Positions 53,777 through 63,589 of a stretch of DNA of 64,000 bases are shown one piece after another. Where the stretch lies: assembly GCF_009764685.1 (NCBI RefSeq), contig NZ_VHLM01000077.1, positions 1 through 64,000 of the forward strand, written 5' to 3'. Every line of letters starts with the position of its first letter. The first letter of the stretch is position 1. Below the pieces are notes generated by a model that had not been told where the DNA came from, did no database searches, and saw nothing but the letters and a program-made list of their open reading frames with translations. This stretch comes from Flavobacterium sp. I-STPP5a (lineage in GTDB: Bacteria; Bacteroidota; Bacteroidia; Flavobacteriales; Flavobacteriaceae). The position numbers were made by a program, and so were the translations under genes.

Positions 53777-53941
53777 ATGAAAAAATTAAGTTTAAACAAT
53801 CTGAAAGTTATTAAAATGGGTAAGGAAGAACAGAAAACAATTAAGGGTGGAAACTGGCCTACTTCTGGAGTGTGTAATCGTTTATCTGGGCCTTATGTGT
53901 CATGGTGTCATGATTGTCCGCCATATGAAAGTGTGGACTAA
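53777..53941 (+). CDS. Class I lanthipeptide precursor (GG-leader)
   Basis: A 54-residue peptide gene found by direct reading. The leader starts MKKLSLNNLKVIKMGKEEQ and ends in a double glycine (Gly24-Gly25) typical of Bacteroidota GG-type natural-product precursors. The 29-residue core begins NWPTSGVCNRL and has Cys33, Cys44 and Cys47 with Thr29, Ser30, Ser37, Ser42 and Ser52 as dehydration sites, allowing up to three lanthionine rings, for example Ser/Thr to Cys33, Ser37 or Ser42 to Cys44 or Cys47. It is followed by the LanB, LanC and peptidase-exporter genes. It could also be a non-lanthionine RiPP, but the dehydratase argues otherwise. Confidence 0.85.
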   Translation: MKKLSLNNLKVIKMGKEEQKTIKGGNWPTSGVCNRLSGPYVSWCHDCPPYESVD

Positions 53942-54296
53942 TGATTTAGCTTTACTAAACATGTTTAAAAGACTAGAATTAGTTGTAAATATTAGTTGAT
54001 TTGAAGTTTTATATGCATAGTTTTTACTTTCAGTATCTAATTGCTTTCTGTGAAAAAATAAACTGCATTTTAATAAACAAATTTGTTTTACATTATAATA
54101 GTTATAAACTGTTTGGTTATTGGAGTTTATACATTTATGGATTAGTACTTTTAAAGTATTTTTTAAGGTGTTTTTATTCTAAAAATCATAATTTGCATAA
54201 AATCTATTAATTAGTAGACTCAACAACAACTTTTATTAAACTGAAAGTTGTTATTGTATTTATACCACCTCCGTTTTTAATAAAAATCTCCAGTAT
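53942..54296. other. 355-bp spacer after the precursor gene
   Basis: AT-rich, no convincing gene; a 69-codon frame (54001-54210) has composition like spacer. A hairpin aacaacttt (54225-54233) / aaagttgtt (54244-54252) without a clear T run could attenuate transcription so that the precursor is made in excess over the enzymes. Confidence 0.45.
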
Positions 54297-55949
54297 ATGA
54301 AAAAAAATACCTTACTGCTCCTTGTCCTACTTTCTCAAACTTTATTTGGACAGGTTAAATTTACTGAAAACCAAAAACTAGCCGCCACCTGCAAAGTTTG
54401 GGGTTATCTAAAATATTACCACCCAAAGGTAGCCAATGGTGATTTTAATTGGGACAATCAACTTTTTGAAGTTTTACCAAAAATTGAGCAAGCCAATACC
54501 AAAGAAGAGTTTTCTAATGTATTGGAAAACTGGATAGTTTCTCTTGGTGAAGTAAAGAACGTCACACCAATCATTCAGACAAAAGGGATTGAATATTTTG
54601 ACAAAAACTTTGACTTAAGTTGGATTAACAACAATGAATTATTTTCGAAGAAGCTTTCGCTGAAGTTAAAATTTATTGAGAACAATAGATTTCAAGGCAA
54701 TCAATATTATGTTGATGCAGAAGAAGGAGCTGGAAATGTTTTTGTAAAAAACGAAAATTATGCAGCCTATCAATTCAATGATAAAAATCAACGACTTTTA
54801 GCTTTGTTTACGTATTGGAATCTTATGGAATACTTTTTCCCATATAAATATTTAATGGATACGAAATGGGACACCACTTTAGAGGAAATGTTACCTGATT
54901 TTATCGATGCTAAAATCCAAGACGATTTTTATAAAGTAATGCGAAAATTAACGGTTAAACTTAATGACTCTCATGTAGTTTTTTACAAATATGCTAAAAA
55001 AAGACATTTTTTACCTGTTGAGTGTAAGATAATTGATGAGAAGATGATTGTTACCGAAATTTTAAACATTAATCTGACAGAGACTGCAGGTTTAAAAATT
55101 GGAGATGTGATTTTGAAAGTAAATGAGAAAACAATTAAAGAAATAATTTTAGAGTATAGAGATTTAATTCCCGCTTCAAATGAAGCTTTTTACTTATCTA
55201 AATTAATTGAACCTTCACTTTCAGGATATTCCGATACCATTAAATTAGATTTTTTATTTAATGGTAATACAATAACAAAAACAATAAATATGGTTGATTA
55301 TAATTTAAATAATTATGAACTCAATAACAATTCAAAAATAAGATTCAAAAAGAATTATTTTAAACTACTAGGAAATAACATTGGTTATGTAGATATGGGG
55401 GCTTTAACTGTTAAAGATGTTCCAGAAATGATTGATAAACTAAAATTAACCAAAGCAATAGTTTTTGATATGAGAAATTATCCAAATGGGACGTATGAAG
55501 AGATTTCTAAGTTTCTATACGCTCAAGAAAAAGTTTTTGCTATTTATACCAAGCCAGATTTAATGTATCCTGGAAAATTCATATGGACAGAAGGAACCAC
55601 TTGTGGGTCTGTCAATGAGAATAATTATAAAGGAAAAGTCGTTGTATTGCTTAATGAAAAATCTATAAGCCAATCCGAATGGACAGCAATGTGTTTTAAA
55701 GCTGCTGGCAACACCACAATTATTGGTAGTCAAACCGCTGGTGCTGATGGGAATGTGAGTAATATTGATTATATGAAAGCTTTTCATTCACAGTTTTCAG
55801 GAATTGGCGTTTATTATCCTGATAAAAGTGAAACCCAAAGAATTGGAATCATTCCAGATATAGAGGTTAAACCAACAATAAAAGGGATTCAAGAAGGAAG
55901 AGACGAAGTTTTAGATAGGGCATTACAATTTATTGAATCAGGGAAGTAG
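54297..55949 (+). CDS. Exported S41-family peptidase
   Basis: A 550-residue protein with signal peptide (MKKNTLLLLVLLSQTLFGQ). A tail-specific-protease-like domain and a PDZ-like part (VTEILNINLTETAGLKIGDVILKVNEKTIKE) precede the catalytic block LNEKSISQSEWTAMCFKAAG with the serine nucleophile in SQSEW and GSQTAGADGNVS. It may act on secreted peptides or envelope proteins. It lies between the lanthipeptide precursor and lanC in the same direction, so a role in maturation or immunity is plausible but inferred. Confidence 0.82.
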   Translation: MKKNTLLLLVLLSQTLFGQVKFTENQKLAATCKVWGYLKYYHPKVANGDFNWDNQLFEVLPKIEQANTKEEFSNVLENWIVSLGEVKNVTPIIQTKGIEYFDKNFDLSWINNNELFSKKLSLKLKFIENNRFQGNQYYVDAEEGAGNVFVKNENYAAYQFNDKNQRLLALFTYWNLMEYFFPYKYLMDTKWDTTLEEMLPDFIDAKIQDDFYKVMRKLTVKLNDSHVVFYKYAKKRHFLPVECKIIDEKMIVTEILNINLTETAGLKIGDVILKVNEKTIKEIILEYRDLIPASNEAFYLSKLIEPSLSGYSDTIKLDFLFNGNTITKTINMVDYNLNNYELNNNSKIRFKKNYFKLLGNNIGYVDMGALTVKDVPEMIDKLKLTKAIVFDMRNYPNGTYEEISKFLYAQEKVFAIYTKPDLMYPGKFIWTEGTTCGSVNENNYKGKVVVLLNEKSISQSEWTAMCFKAAGNTTIIGSQTAGADGNVSNIDYMKAFHSQFSGIGVYYPDKSETQRIGIIPDIEVKPTIKGIQEGRDEVLDRALQFIESGK

Positions 55950-55994
55950 TTTTATCCTGAGATAGTTGTTATTTATTAAGGTACATCATTTAAA

Positions 55995-57152
55995 ATGCAA
56001 AACAAAATACTTAAAATCGAAAAAAATATTTGGGATTCTTTTAGTAAGGAGAATAGAATTGGATTGTATCTTGGATTATCGGGATTTATCTTATTTTATG
56101 ATTATTTATATGAAGCATACCCAGTTGTAGAGTTTGAAAACAAACTATTGGCAGTAATAGAAAAAACTAATGAATTGATTGAAGAACAACAAAATTCAAT
56201 TTCTCTTTGTTCTGGTGTTGCTGGATATGGATTAACTTTATTAAGACTTAGGAATAGCAGTATTGATATAAGCGAAGACTATTTTGTTAGTATTGATGCT
56301 ATTCTATTAGAGGATTTCGAAATATTATGTGCATCAAATAACTTTGATTTTATGCATGAAGCTATGGGTATAGCTATGTATTTTATTGAACGATACAAGT
56401 CAAACAAAAATATTGCTATCACTAAAATTTTGAGCATTTTTGCTAAAAATTTAATTCTTAAAATTAATGGCGATTTCAAAAATATCCTAGTTAAGTCAGA
56501 TGAAAGTCGAGGAGATTATTATTCCTTTGGCTTGGCACACGGCGTTGCTAGTTATTTAAATTTTTTAATTTACTTAAAAACTCATTTTACAGTGCTTAAT
56601 GCTGATATTAGTAAGACTTTAAAAGTTTGTGTAGATTTTCTAGTTTCATATAAAAACTATGACACCAAAACAAAGCAGTATTACGCTAATGTAATTTCAA
56701 TAGAAACCAATAAAATTATTCCTTCTAGGCTTTCATGGTGTCAAGGTGATTTAGGAGTTTCGAATGCGTTATATAATGCGGGTGTTTTTCTCGATGATAC
56801 CTTGCTAATAAATGAGGCTATATCATTAATGAATCATAGCGCAACTTTAAGTCTTGAGGATTCTGCGGTTGATGATTTTGGTGTTTGTCATGGTTCTGCT
56901 GGTATTTTAATTCAGTTATATTTAGCATCCAAAAAATACAAAATAGATTACAGTAAAGAAATTGATCGCTGGTATGAGATACTAAAAAAACAGACCTGTA
57001 ATTTTGAAGAATATCTGTGGTTTGATAATAGTAGTAAGCAGTATATTCCTGAAACAAACCTTTTAGTAGGTTCTGTTGGACTAGGGCTCACACTATTAAC
57101 CATTGAAAATAAAATAGACACTAAGTGGCTGGAGGTTATTAATTTGTATTAA
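55995..57152 (+). CDS. lanC: LanC-like lanthipeptide cyclase
   Basis: A 385-residue alpha/alpha-barrel cyclase that joins cysteine thiols to dehydrated residues. The zinc ligands are Cys249 in LSWCQGDLG and Cys298-His299 in GVCHGSAGI, as in known LanC enzymes; GLAHGVAS is also present. It follows the S41 peptidase by 46 nt and precedes lanB by 48 nt. It is a stand-alone cyclase, which defines a class I pathway. Confidence 0.88.
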   Translation: MQNKILKIEKNIWDSFSKENRIGLYLGLSGFILFYDYLYEAYPVVEFENKLLAVIEKTNELIEEQQNSISLCSGVAGYGLTLLRLRNSSIDISEDYFVSIDAILLEDFEILCASNNFDFMHEAMGIAMYFIERYKSNKNIAITKILSIFAKNLILKINGDFKNILVKSDESRGDYYSFGLAHGVASYLNFLIYLKTHFTVLNADISKTLKVCVDFLVSYKNYDTKTKQYYANVISIETNKIIPSRLSWCQGDLGVSNALYNAGVFLDDTLLINEAISLMNHSATLSLEDSAVDDFGVCHGSAGILIQLYLASKKYKIDYSKEIDRWYEILKKQTCNFEEYLWFDNSSKQYIPETNLLVGSVGLGLTLLTIENKIDTKWLEVINLY

Positions 57153-57199
57153 TTAATTTGCTTATATCTAATGCTTTATATAAATAAAAATACACATAA

Positions 57200-60103
57200 A
57201 TGATTTTTTTTAATACTATTATTAAGCGGGTTGCTAATTTCTCAATCCAATCTTACGAAGAACACAAACATAATTTTTCGTTTTTTTTTGAAACTAACGA
57301 ATTGTTTAATCTTTGTATTTTAACATCTTCGGGTAGTCTCTACAATGATGTAACCAAAAATAAATCTGAAAAAACAGAAGGTTCTTTGTATAATTATTTT
57401 GTTAGAGCACATTTTAATCCTACTCCTTTTGGAGTTTTTAATAGTGTGGGTGTATTGCACTGGGGGAATGAAACTACAATAGCTAAAAATGAGACCCTCC
57501 GTTTAATGGTTAAATATGATAATTTGTTTGTATCGTCAAAAATAGATGAAAGCATTAGAGAAAACTGGCTTGATTTAAGCTATTGTGCCAACCCCTCTAT
57601 TTATTTTTTGAATGATCAAAAAATAGGTTTTTATAAATCTAAAAATAAAGGAAATGACAAAATTGAAATTAGTTATACTGAAATTGATTTTGATGAGGAT
57701 TTGCTATGGTTAATAAGACAATTTAAGAATGGAAAGAAAATAGACTTAGTGGTAGAAGAACTTATTTCGCAAGGTTTTGATAATGCTGTAATTGAGGACT
57801 TTCTGTTAGAAACTATTGAAACGGGCCTTATTATCGAAACTTTTTTGTTCAATTCTTATACTAATAAACTGAATAATCCATTCAGCTCTTATTTATCAGG
57901 ATTAATTACACAAAAAGAGCACCTATTAGAAACAAAAAAAGATATTGTAAATTTCAGTCAAGCCTACATCAGGGAACAAAATAATTTTTTTGAAAACAAT
58001 GACAGACCCAAAGATTTTTATGCAATTAATTCGTTCGACATAGAGACTGGTTGCTTGGATATAAATATTCAAGATAAAGTAAAAAAGTATATTGATTTTG
58101 CGGTGCATTATAATGCTCAAACCACTGCTATTAATGACAATTTAAGCAAGTTTGTCAATAAAGTAAATGATAGATTCAATGATGGTTTTATACCGTTTAA
58201 CACTATATTCAATCCCTATTCTGGTATAAGTTACGGTGACATTAAAACAGCAAACGAATTAAAACTGCATCGAGATATTGAGACTAAAATTTTGACATCA
58301 ACTGGAAACAGTCTTTTTCTAAACTTACCCACTGAAGAGAATATAGAAATTAAATCGACTAAATTACCTGCTACTTTTAACGTGGTTTTAGAAACATTAA
58401 TTTGCAAAGTTTCAGGTGAATCTATTATATTTATTAAGGGTTTAGGCGAGCCATCATCTCTTAATATTATATCTCGTTTTAGCGATATAGCACAGAGTGC
58501 TTGTCAAGACATTGTAGACTACGAAAAGGAATTAAATAAGAACAAGATTCTTGCAGATATTAATTGTGTTGGTAGTTTTAGAAGTATTAATGTTGCACCT
58601 ACAGAACGACGTCATGATTATTGCTTGCCTATAAATACTGCGTATAACGAACGTAATAACCCTGTTTTTTTATCGGATATTTATATTCATTTGCACAATA
58701 ACAACCTTTCGCTGGTTTCAAAAGAACATCAGAAAGAAGTCTTGCCTAAAAAAGTATCGGCCATAAATTCAAAACTTTTAGAATCGGATATTTACAATTT
58801 TTTGTGTGATTATGAATTTTATAATAACGAAATTTATGCTGTAAACTTTAATTTTAATGCATACCGTTTACGTTTGCCTTATGTTCCACGAATTTATCTA
58901 GATTTAGGAATTTTACTCTATCCTGCGCAAATATTATTAGTGTTTAATGATTTTAGTATCCAGGAATTTATTAGTTATCTACAAGAAAAAATTAAAGAGC
59001 ATTCGTTTTCAAAAAAAATATTAATTTCGGAAGGACATAGGGAAGTCATTTTGGATACCGAAAATAAAAAAAATTTAGTTTTGCTTTATGAGAAAGTAAA
59101 AAGCACCAAACACATTTACATCTCAGAATGTCTCTATGATTTTTTCGACCCCGCAATTACAAGAGATAATGAGAATTTTGCACATGAATTAATTGTGAGT
59201 GTGAAAAACCCATATTATACTAGGCAGAATATTGATTATGCAAAAATGAATATATCGGTAATCGAATCTGAGAATACAGCCGTTGTCTCTGATTGGTTGT
59301 ACTTAGAATTATTTTGTAACATTTACGCAGACTCCGAAATATTTAATGCAGTTTACACCAAAATTATTCAAGAAAACAAAACAGATAAGTTTTTCTTTGT
59401 TAATTACTCTAATCCTGAAAGGCATTTGCGATTACGATTTAAAACTAAATCTATAGAGAATAAACAATATATTATTACTGTTGTTCAGGAGCTGAAATTG
59501 AGGAATATTATTAGTAAATACCATATTTTGCCTTATGAACAAGAAATACATCGCTACGGAGGAATTGAAATGATGGAATTTTCAGAAACTATTTTTGATT
59601 TAGATAGCCGTGATTTCTTGGTGAATGTTGCAAATAATGATTTAGAGGAGAGTGGTTTTAAAATTATTGCAATATTGAAAATAAAAAATTATTTAGCTTT
59701 TTTAGGTTTTTCTTTAGATGAAATGATACTGAATTGCGAAAGTGTTTTAAAGAATTATTCGAAAGAGTTTGAGCTTACCGCCCAATTAAGAAAAGAATTT
59801 AATAAAGAATACGCAGCTATGAAATTTAAAATAGACGGGTATGAATACCCTGATTTTTTAGAAAAAAAATCTTTAAAAGATCAATTCGTCAAAAAATCAA
59901 ATGCTTCGCCTAATTTACAACTAGTATCATACGCTTGGCTCTTAATACATATGAGTATGAATAGGCATTTTAAGGAAAATCAAAGATTTAATGAATTTAA
60001 ATCTTATTATTTAGTAAAATGTTATTTAAATCAACTTAAGTTTACTGCTAATAAGACTATCAAAATTGAAAAATTTCCCCAATTTCAAACAGGCCGATTC
60101 TAA
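57200..60103 (+). CDS. lanB: LanB-like lantibiotic dehydratase
   Basis: A 967-residue full-length dehydratase. The large N-terminal part (about 1-650) is the glutamylation domain, using glutamyl-tRNA to activate Ser/Thr, with RAHFNPTPFGVFNSVG, LPYVPRIYLDLGILLYPAQ. The C-terminal part (about 700-967) is the elimination domain, with VNYSNPERHLRLRF and HRYGGIEMMEFSE. Both halves are in one protein. It makes Dha/Dhb residues in the precursor core. Its end overlaps the exporter gene by 38 nt. Confidence 0.9.
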   Translation: MIFFNTIIKRVANFSIQSYEEHKHNFSFFFETNELFNLCILTSSGSLYNDVTKNKSEKTEGSLYNYFVRAHFNPTPFGVFNSVGVLHWGNETTIAKNETLRLMVKYDNLFVSSKIDESIRENWLDLSYCANPSIYFLNDQKIGFYKSKNKGNDKIEISYTEIDFDEDLLWLIRQFKNGKKIDLVVEELISQGFDNAVIEDFLLETIETGLIIETFLFNSYTNKLNNPFSSYLSGLITQKEHLLETKKDIVNFSQAYIREQNNFFENNDRPKDFYAINSFDIETGCLDINIQDKVKKYIDFAVHYNAQTTAINDNLSKFVNKVNDRFNDGFIPFNTIFNPYSGISYGDIKTANELKLHRDIETKILTSTGNSLFLNLPTEENIEIKSTKLPATFNVVLETLICKVSGESIIFIKGLGEPSSLNIISRFSDIAQSACQDIVDYEKELNKNKILADINCVGSFRSINVAPTERRHDYCLPINTAYNERNNPVFLSDIYIHLHNNNLSLVSKEHQKEVLPKKVSAINSKLLESDIYNFLCDYEFYNNEIYAVNFNFNAYRLRLPYVPRIYLDLGILLYPAQILLVFNDFSIQEFISYLQEKIKEHSFSKKILISEGHREVILDTENKKNLVLLYEKVKSTKHIYISECLYDFFDPAITRDNENFAHELIVSVKNPYYTRQNIDYAKMNISVIESENTAVVSDWLYLELFCNIYADSEIFNAVYTKIIQENKTDKFFFVNYSNPERHLRLRFKTKSIENKQYIITVVQELKLRNIISKYHILPYEQEIHRYGGIEMMEFSETIFDLDSRDFLVNVANNDLEESGFKIIAILKIKNYLAFLGFSLDEMILNCESVLKNYSKEFELTAQLRKEFNKEYAAMKFKIDGYEYPDFLEKKSLKDQFVKKSNASPNLQLVSYAWLLIHMSMNRHFKENQRFNEFKSYYLVKCYLNQLKFTANKTIKIEKFPQFQTGRF

Positions 60104-62258
60104 AGACTGCGGGCCAACATGCCTCAAAATAATTGCCAAACATTATGGTAAAACTATTAAAATACAAGAATTAAGGGATTTTAGTGAGACTACTCGCGAG
60201 GGTAGTAATCTGCTATTTCTTAGCGATGCAGCTGAGAAAATTGGTTTTAGAACTTTAGGAGTAAAGCTCAACTTAAAAAGTCTGGAAGAAGTGCCTTTAC
60301 CTTGTGTTTTGCATTGGAACAAAGAACACTATGTTGTTCTCTATAATGTTAAAAAAGGAAGGTATTTTATTTCTGATCCAGCTTTTGGATTAATTGAGTA
60401 TAGCGAATCTGATTTTATAAAATTTTGGATAGGGAACAATGCCGATGAAACTACTCAAGAGGGTATTGCGTTATTGCTTGAAGCCACACCAGAATTCTTT
60501 CAATCAGAATTTGACAAGGAAGAAAATAAAGGATTTGGATTTAGTCTTTTATCACAATATGTATGGAGATACAAGTCTTTTTTAGTGCAGTTAAGTGTAG
60601 GTTTATTAGCCAGTAGTTTGTTGCAACTTATTTTTCCTTTTTTGACACAAAGCATTGTTGATGTTGGGATTCAAAATCAGAATATTCATTTTATTTATTT
60701 AATCCTCTTTGCGCAATTGTTTCTTTTTGCTGGACGGACAGGATTAGAACTCATTCGGAGTTGGATACTGTTGCATCTTTCTACTAGAATAAATATTTCC
60801 TTAATCTCAGATTTCTTTATAAAATTAATGAACTTGCCTATTTCATTTTTTGATGTTCGGATGACTGGAGATATCATGCAACGCATTAACGATCATCATC
60901 GTATAGAGAAAATTTTAACTACCTCATCTCTAAATGTATTGTTTTCTGTTATCAATATGTTTATTATGGGAGGAGTTTTAGCGTATTATAATCTTCAAAT
61001 TTTCTTTGTGTTCTTCGCAGGAAGTATTCTGTATTTTGGTTGGATTACACTTTTTCTCAAAAGGCGAAAAGAATTGGATTACAAACGATTTTCGGAAGTT
61101 TCTCAAGAACAAAGCAAAGTGATGGAGCTCATTAATGGGATGCAAGAAATTAAACTCCACAATGCCGAAAAGCAGAAGCGTTGGGGATGGGAATATGTGC
61201 AAGCCCGATTGTTTCGAGTATCTATAAAAGGATTAGTGCTGGAACAAACACAAACTATTGGTTCTTCAGTTATAAATGAATTAAAGAATATTTTCATCAT
61301 TTTTCTTTCGGCAAAACTGGTCATTGATGGATCAATTACCTTGGGAATGATGATGGCAATAAGTTCTATTGTAGGGAGTTTGAATGGTCCTATTACCCAA
61401 CTTATTGAGTTTGTGCGAGAACTGCAAGACGCCAAAATTTCATTGTCGCGCTTGTCTGAAATTCATGAAAAAGAAGACGAGTCACAACAAGAAATGAATC
61501 AAACTCATGATATTCCGCAAAACAGTGATATTGTTATAAAGGATTTATGTTACCGCTATCTAGGCTCGGACATTCCAGTATTAGATAATCTGAATTTAAA
61601 GATTCCAGCTCACAAAGTAACGGCTATCGTGGGTGTTAGCGGAAGCGGGAAAACTACTTTAATGAAATTATTACTTAAGTTCTATGATCCAGATAAAGGC
61701 GAAATCAATTTAGAAAATACTCAACTCAAAAACATTGCACAGAAATCTTGGAGAGCTAATATAGGTGCTGTTATGCAAGAAGGATTTATTTTTAATGATA
61801 CGATTGCTAATAATATTGCCGTAGGGGTTGATTTAATTGATAAAGAGCGGCTGGTATATGCCGCAGATGTTGCTAATATTACTGAATATATTTTAGGATT
61901 ACCTTTGGGATACAATACTAAAATAGGTTCAGAAGGTATGGGAATGAGTACAGGGCAAAAGCAGCGATTGCTTATTGCTAGAGCAGTATACAAAAACCCA
62001 GATATGTTGTTTTTTGATGAGGCTACTTCGGCTTTGGATGCTAATAATGAAAAAGTAATTATGACTAAATTAGATCTTTTTTTCAAAAACAAAACAGTAG
62101 TGGTTATAGCGCACCGCTTGAGTACCGTAATGAATGCAGATCAAATTGTAGTCCTTGACAAAGGGAAAATCATTGAAATTGGAACTCATTCGGAATTGGT
62201 AGAACAAAAAGGGAATTATTTTGAATTGGTTAGAAATCAATTACAATTAGGAAATTAA
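60066..62258 (+). CDS. lanT: Peptidase-containing ABC exporter (C39 peptidase, LanT type)
   Basis: A 730-residue bifunctional transporter. The N-terminal C39 peptidase domain (1-135) has the catalytic Cys15 in SKDCGPTCL and His in CVLHWNKEHYVVL; it cuts after the leader's double glycine. The membrane domain (about 155-440) and the ATPase follow, with Walker A GVSGSGKTT (about 523-531), signature STGQKQR and Walker B FFDEATSALD. It removes the leader and exports the product. Start is TTG at 60066, inside lanB; no ATG fits before the catalytic cysteine. Confidence 0.92.
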   Translation: MKNFPNFKQADSKDCGPTCLKIIAKHYGKTIKIQELRDFSETTREGSNLLFLSDAAEKIGFRTLGVKLNLKSLEEVPLPCVLHWNKEHYVVLYNVKKGRYFISDPAFGLIEYSESDFIKFWIGNNADETTQEGIALLLEATPEFFQSEFDKEENKGFGFSLLSQYVWRYKSFLVQLSVGLLASSLLQLIFPFLTQSIVDVGIQNQNIHFIYLILFAQLFLFAGRTGLELIRSWILLHLSTRINISLISDFFIKLMNLPISFFDVRMTGDIMQRINDHHRIEKILTTSSLNVLFSVINMFIMGGVLAYYNLQIFFVFFAGSILYFGWITLFLKRRKELDYKRFSEVSQEQSKVMELINGMQEIKLHNAEKQKRWGWEYVQARLFRVSIKGLVLEQTQTIGSSVINELKNIFIIFLSAKLVIDGSITLGMMMAISSIVGSLNGPITQLIEFVRELQDAKISLSRLSEIHEKEDESQQEMNQTHDIPQNSDIVIKDLCYRYLGSDIPVLDNLNLKIPAHKVTAIVGVSGSGKTTLMKLLLKFYDPDKGEINLENTQLKNIAQKSWRANIGAVMQEGFIFNDTIANNIAVGVDLIDKERLVYAADVANITEYILGLPLGYNTKIGSEGMGMSTGQKQRLLIARAVYKNPDMLFFDEATSALDANNEKVIMTKLDLFFKNKTVVVIAHRLSTVMNADQIVVLDKGKIIEIGTHSELVEQKGNYFELVRNQLQLGN

Positions 62259-62263
62259 CAGCT

Positions 62264-63589
62264 ATGGAAGAAAATAGTACTACTTTCGAACTAAGAAGTG
62301 AAGAAGTTCAAGATATTCTTACTCGTGTTCCGCACTGGATGATTCGCTGGGGGACCGTTTTAATTTTTGCTATCATTGTGATGCTGTTTTTTGTGTCTTG
62401 GTTTTTGAAATATCCAGATATCGTTAGTACAGAGGTGGTAATTACCACTAATATTCCCCCTGAGAAGATAGTGGCTAAAACTGCAGGAAGAATCGAGGCT
62501 ATTTTAGTAAGAGATAAAGAAGTAACTACAGGAAACACAACACTTGCTATAATTGAGAATAATGCCAATTATAAAGATGTATTTGTTTTGAAGAACTGTA
62601 TTGAACATTTTGATTTAAACGGAACTACAGAATTTCCTTTTCATTTACTTGGTAATGCACAATTAGGAGATGTAGAAAACGCGTATGCTGTTTTTCAAAA
62701 AGAGTATATTACCCAGGAGTTAAATTCGCAATTGCAACCTTTCCAATTGGAAAATAATTCGCAACGTTCCGAGAATGCTCAGTTAAAAGAACGTTTGCGC
62801 TTATTAGAACAACAAAAAACAATTAATGAAAGTGAATTGCAACTTCAAAAAAATGATGTCAATCGTTTTGAAATTTTATACAATAAGGGAGTTGTTTCTG
62901 CGCAGGATTTTGAAAATAAAAAATTAGGATATCTTCAGGCTGACAAGAATTATAGAAGTTTATTGTCTTCAATTTCTCAATTAAAATCATCCTTGATTGA
63001 CAATACAAGGTCAAGTCAAAGCTCACAAATAAATGGAACAAGAGAAACTGTAAACCTAGATCGTAATGTTACTCAGGCTTTTTACCAATTAAAAAAAGCA
63101 ATAAAAGATTGGGAATTGTCATATACATTAAAATCCTCTGTTGAAGGAACTGTTTCTTTTTTGCAAGTTTGGAGCAAAAATCAAACTATTGTTTCAGGAG
63201 ATAATGTTTTTTCTATTATACCAACCGTAAAAGAAGGTTACGTTGGTAAAGTGAAAGCAGCTTCGTTAAATTCTGGTAAAATAAAAGTGGGACAAAAAGT
63301 AAATATTCGCTTAATTAATTTTCCAGATAGGGAATTTGGTGTTCTGAGCGGCAAAGTAAGTAATATTTCTTTGGTGCCAGACAAAGATGGTAATTTACTA
63401 ATTGATGTCTCTCTGCCAAAAGGATTGGTGTCTTCTTATAAAAAGCAAATCCCTTTTCAGCAAGAAATGAAGGGGTCTGCAGATATTGTGACCGAAGATT
63501 TAAGATTAATAGAACGATTGTTGTATCAATTTAGAGATGTGTTTAATGTACAAAGTCAAACCACTACATCTTCAAATAAAATTCCCTAG
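62264..63589 (+). CDS. HlyD-type membrane fusion protein for lanthipeptide export
   Basis: A 441-residue adaptor with one N-terminal membrane helix (about 28-48, VLIFAIIVMLFFVSWFLKYP), a lipoyl-like half (GRIEAILVRDKEVTTG), a long coiled coil (about 150-225) and a C-terminal beta domain. It starts 6 nt after the exporter gene, as usual for peptidase-ABC systems, and carries product through the periplasm with an outer-membrane channel encoded elsewhere. Its end overlaps the convergent methyltransferase by 26 nt. Confidence 0.88.
   Translation: MEENSTTFELRSEEVQDILTRVPHWMIRWGTVLIFAIIVMLFFVSWFLKYPDIVSTEVVITTNIPPEKIVAKTAGRIEAILVRDKEVTTGNTTLAIIENNANYKDVFVLKNCIEHFDLNGTTEFPFHLLGNAQLGDVENAYAVFQKEYITQELNSQLQPFQLENNSQRSENAQLKERLRLLEQQKTINESELQLQKNDVNRFEILYNKGVVSAQDFENKKLGYLQADKNYRSLLSSISQLKSSLIDNTRSSQSSQINGTRETVNLDRNVTQAFYQLKKAIKDWELSYTLKSSVEGTVSFLQVWSKNQTIVSGDNVFSIIPTVKEGYVGKVKAASLNSGKIKVGQKVNIRLINFPDREFGVLSGKVSNISLVPDKDGNLLIDVSLPKGLVSSYKKQIPFQQEMKGSADIVTEDLRLIERLLYQFRDVFNVQSQTTTSSNKIP

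Noticed and set aside
54001..54210. A 69-codon frame after the lanthipeptide precursor
   Set aside because: Composition is AT-spacer-like (many Phe, Tyr, Lys, Asn), no signal or motif is visible and the frame starts with a weak codon.
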